A stretch of DNA of 5,166 nucleotides from Xanthobacteraceae bacterium (GTDB lineage: Bacteria; Pseudomonadota; Alphaproteobacteria; Rhizobiales; Xanthobacteraceae): positions 1-5,166 of the forward strand of contig JASHWN010000172.1 in the NCBI GenBank assembly GCA_030044035.1, in the 5' to 3' direction. Below the pieces are notes generated by a model. It saw only the letters and a list, made by a program, of their open reading frames with translations, was not told where the DNA came from and made no database searches. Shown piece after piece: positions 5,139-5,166 of this stretch (position 1 is the first letter of the stretch; each line of letters starts with the position of its first letter). The translations under genes were made by a program, and so were the position numbers.

Positions 5139-5166
5139 ATGAGTGAGCAGCCGGTTCAGCCTGAAA
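5139..5166 (+). CDS. Possible start of a gene cut by the window edge
   Basis: An ATG 27 nt after the stop of the 52-residue protein begins MSEQPVQPE and is open to the last base. AGG in GAGCAGGCTACT before it is only a weak ribosome site. The spacing would fit an operon with the preceding small gene. Nine codons are too few to identify it. Confidence 0.35.

Overview
The window reads as a chromosomal segment of a GC-rich alphaproteobacterium, most likely a Rhizobiales member close to Bradyrhizobium/Nitrobacteraceae. This is inferred from high GC at third codon positions, the FixJ-like single receiver protein, the small secreted and small helical proteins, and scattered single genes with long spacers. 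No tRNA, rRNA, CRISPR array, transposase or phage gene is visible.

Layout, left to right. (1) 1-839, minus strand: the N-terminal 279 codons of a lipoprotein of unknown function that runs off the left edge, with a 25-residue internal tandem duplication carrying two cysteines per copy. (2) 840-1137: spacer with a consensus TATAAT and an inverted repeat. (3) 1138-2478, minus strand: an intact RtcB-type RNA ligase with all metal and guanylation residues. (4) 2479-2881: spacer holding two GC-rich hairpins, followed by a 29-codon membrane peptide ORF with a strong Shine-Dalgarno (2882-2971, plus). (5) 3002-3370, minus: the decayed remains of a Rossmann-like protein gene with a nonsense codon. It starts 7 nt after (6) 3378-3650, minus: a 90-residue secreted protein with two cysteines. 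These two look like a former operon. (7) 3651-4074: divergent spacer with an inverted repeat. (8) 4075-4509, plus: a stand-alone response-regulator receiver domain. (9) 4510-4952: mostly empty, with one marginal small ORF overlapping the receiver gene stop. (10) 4953-5111, plus: a 52-residue helical protein. (11) 5139 to the right edge: the possible start of one more gene.

The genes do not form one obvious pathway. RtcB stands without rtcA, rtcR or archease in view, and the receiver has no kinase beside it. I see no defence, secretion or biosynthetic system. The items most worth a second look are the duplicated cysteine module of the lipoprotein, the hairpin-rich leader before the 29-residue peptide, and the secreted-protein/pseudogene pair.
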